The translations under genes and the position numbers were made by a program. A stretch of DNA of 30,946 nt from a virus. Under the pieces are notes generated by a model that was not told the origin of the DNA, ran no database searches, and saw only the letters and a program-made list of their open reading frames with translations. This document shows, piece after piece, positions 30,041 through 30,946 of the stretch. Numbering within the stretch: position 1 is the first letter of the stretch; every line of letters begins with the position of its first letter. Location of the stretch: positions 1-30,946 of the IMG/VR virus record IMGVR_UViG_3300043467_000176. One strand, written 5' to 3'.

Positions 30041-30116
30041 AGGTCCAGTAGCGAATTGGATTGCTTAAGGCAGAAGCCGCCTACCCTCGTAACTAAGTTA
30101 CGGTCCTAAGGGTGTT
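30041..30116. other. Structured gap with 23S rRNA-like segments
   Basis: The gap between the metallopeptidase and the nuclease gene holds ACGGTCCTAAGG (30100-30111), identical to a universal core of 23S rRNA, preceded by GTAACTA (30089-30095), which also occurs just before that core in 23S. GTAGCGAA, which follows the core in 23S, appears earlier, at 30049-30056. CGTAAC and GTTACG (30088-30102) form a tight stem, and ACCCT/AGGGT can close it. No tRNA fold is found. It is an RNA element candidate or a mobile-element target remnant. Confidence 0.4.
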
Positions 30117-30552
30117 AGTTGCACCAAGAAGTTTTAGCTTCTCCGTAGTATTCTCTTGCAAATCCATTCTGTATTAACATCATTCTTAAACTTTGTCCAT
30201 CAAGTAATATATCACCCAATACACGTCCACCATACTTATCCCAATCAGCAATAGCTACTTGACGTTTCTGTGCTTTAGTGATAGCATTTTTTGTAAATGC
30301 AGTAGCAGCCTGCCCACGTTGGTCTTCACTTGGACACATTGCTCTATGACCCTTTTCAGGTGTATCAACTCCAAATACACGAATACTTAGTTCTTGTTTC
30401 AATGGAGGAGGTAAGAACGTTGCTTGAAATGCTACAGTATCTCCATCAATAACTCTAGTGATAGGGAAATCATATATGTTCATTGGCTTTTGCTTTTGTG
30501 CAAATGCAACACTAGTTAAGGCTAGTAATATTATTGTTATTAGTTTTTTCAT
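30115..30552 (-). CDS. Secreted thermonuclease (SNase family)
   Basis: 145 residues. Signal peptide 1-18 (LITIILLALTSVAFA|Q). Nuclease domain from 30: VIDGDTV (34-40), SIRVFGVDTPEKGH with R58, D63 and E66, and KYGGRVLGDILLDGQSLR with R110, the calcium-binding and catalytic set of staphylococcal nuclease. The end, LIQNGFAREYYG, is also typical. C73 and C144 could form a disulfide in the periplasm. It would degrade DNA outside the cytoplasm, perhaps host DNA at lysis or incoming competitor DNA. No ribosome binding site is evident; the start follows the upstream stop by seven bases. Confidence 0.9.
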   Translation of the reverse strand: MKKLITIILLALTSVAFAQKQKPMNIYDFPITRVIDGDTVAFQATFLPPPLKQELSIRVFGVDTPEKGHRAMCPSEDQRGQAATAFTKNAITKAQKRQVAIADWDKYGGRVLGDILLDGQSLRMMLIQNGFAREYYGEAKTSWCN

Positions 30553-30559
30553 AATTTAT

Positions 30560-30946
30560 TTAACTCATTATAGGTAATACTTCAATGTCTGTACCTTGGT
30601 CGTACCCATTGTCTCTTAGCCATTGAATGGCTACACGATTAGCGTCACGTTGAACATTGCCTATTCCACTGAAGCGATGTACTTCTTGACCATCTGCCAT
30701 TACTTTCCAAGCACCGGTGAATGTACCGGGTATTGCTCTTTGTTGTTGTATATCAGTTGTGCTACCTGGTGCGGATGCAGGTTGATCCATACGTGATAGA
30801 CCATATCCTCGTCTATCAATACCTTGTTGTAACAACCAAGCTTGAGCTTTTTCTCTTGCTTCTTCAACTGATGTAGCTTGGAATGTATAAACTATACTTT
30901 GGTCTGCTGTTCTGTATAGTTTGTAATCTTGTGTTTCACCACTAGT
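30560..30946 (-). CDS. Repeat-containing protein, C-terminal part (starts outside the window)
   Basis: The frame is open to the right edge, so at least 128 residues are present and the TTG at 30835 is not the start. Two similar units are visible: DYKLYRTADQSIVYTFQATS with EEAREKAQAWL, and GAWKVMADGQEVHRFSGIG with DANRVAIQWLRDNGY. Each is a beta-hairpin plus a helix that ends in W-L. A Pro/Ala/Ser linker (DQPASAPGSTTDIQQQ) separates them. The function is not recognised; the units could bind protein or nucleic acid. Confidence 0.65.
   Translation of the reverse strand, partial: TSGETQDYKLYRTADQSIVYTFQATSVEEAREKAQAWLLQQGIDRRGYGLSRMDQPASAPGSTTDIQQQRAIPGTFTGAWKVMADGQEVHRFSGIGNVQRDANRVAIQWLRDNGYDQGTDIEVLPIMS

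Noticed and set aside
30018-30114. A tRNA gene
   Set aside because: There is no T-loop GTTCGA, no acceptor pairing and no cloverleaf on either strand.

Overview
The window looks like part of an AT-rich, T4-like (tailed myovirus-type) bacteriophage genome. The evidence is a family-B DNA polymerase of T4 gp43 length, a gp45-like sliding clamp, a T4-type 5'-3' exonuclease/RNase H, a DsbA-like double-stranded DNA binding protein, many short tightly packed genes that overlap by ATGA or TAATG, T4-like late promoter motifs (ATAAATA), and a block of repetitive tail or fibre proteins. Two products carry Sec signal peptides, which points to a Gram-negative host. The host cannot be named from the sequence. 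I saw no rRNA, tRNA, integrase, transposase or CRISPR array.

Layout. 1-1.2 kb: the start of a possible phasin-like gene, a signal-peptide protein and a degenerate phosphodiesterase-like protein on the plus strand. 1.2-5.8 kb: a long minus-strand run of small phage genes ending in RNase H and a 263-residue unknown, with three strong sigma70-type promoters. 5.8-7.9 kb: a UV-damage endonuclease (UvdE) operon. 7.9-10.2 kb: two plus-strand genes (an HsdS-like/DUF6321 protein and a GP88-like protein) that begin with capsid-targeting-like leaders. 10.2-15.6 kb: an epimerase, a glycosyltransferase, QueE, QueD, a nucleotidyltransferase and FolE. 15.6-21.6 kb: a probable single operon read from the clamp promoter: clamp, a small coiled-coil protein, a DpdA-like transglycosylase, a second QueD-like T-fold protein, a nucleotidyltransferase-cupin fusion, a glycosyltransferase and an Hc1 histone-like protein. 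21.6-25.3 kb: DNA polymerase, DsbA and a minimal TilS. 25.3-29.4 kb: four tandem proteins, each with six blade-like repeats and variable loops. 29.4-30.9 kb: a zinc metallopeptidase with a capsid-targeting-like leader, a short structured gap, a secreted thermonuclease and a partial repeat protein.

How the genes may work together. FolE, QueD and QueE would make 7-carboxy-7-deazaguanine from GTP, and the DpdA-like enzyme would exchange it (or a derivative) for guanine in phage DNA. No QueC is present in the window, so the base may stop at the carboxy form unless QueC is encoded elsewhere or supplied by the host. Nucleotidyltransferases, an epimerase and glycosyltransferases are interleaved with this pathway and could decorate DNA, the virion or the host surface. 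Three late-looking proteins share a leader with a T4 gp21-type cleavage site and may be packaged and injected. The repeat proteins at 25-29 kb look like host-recognition modules.
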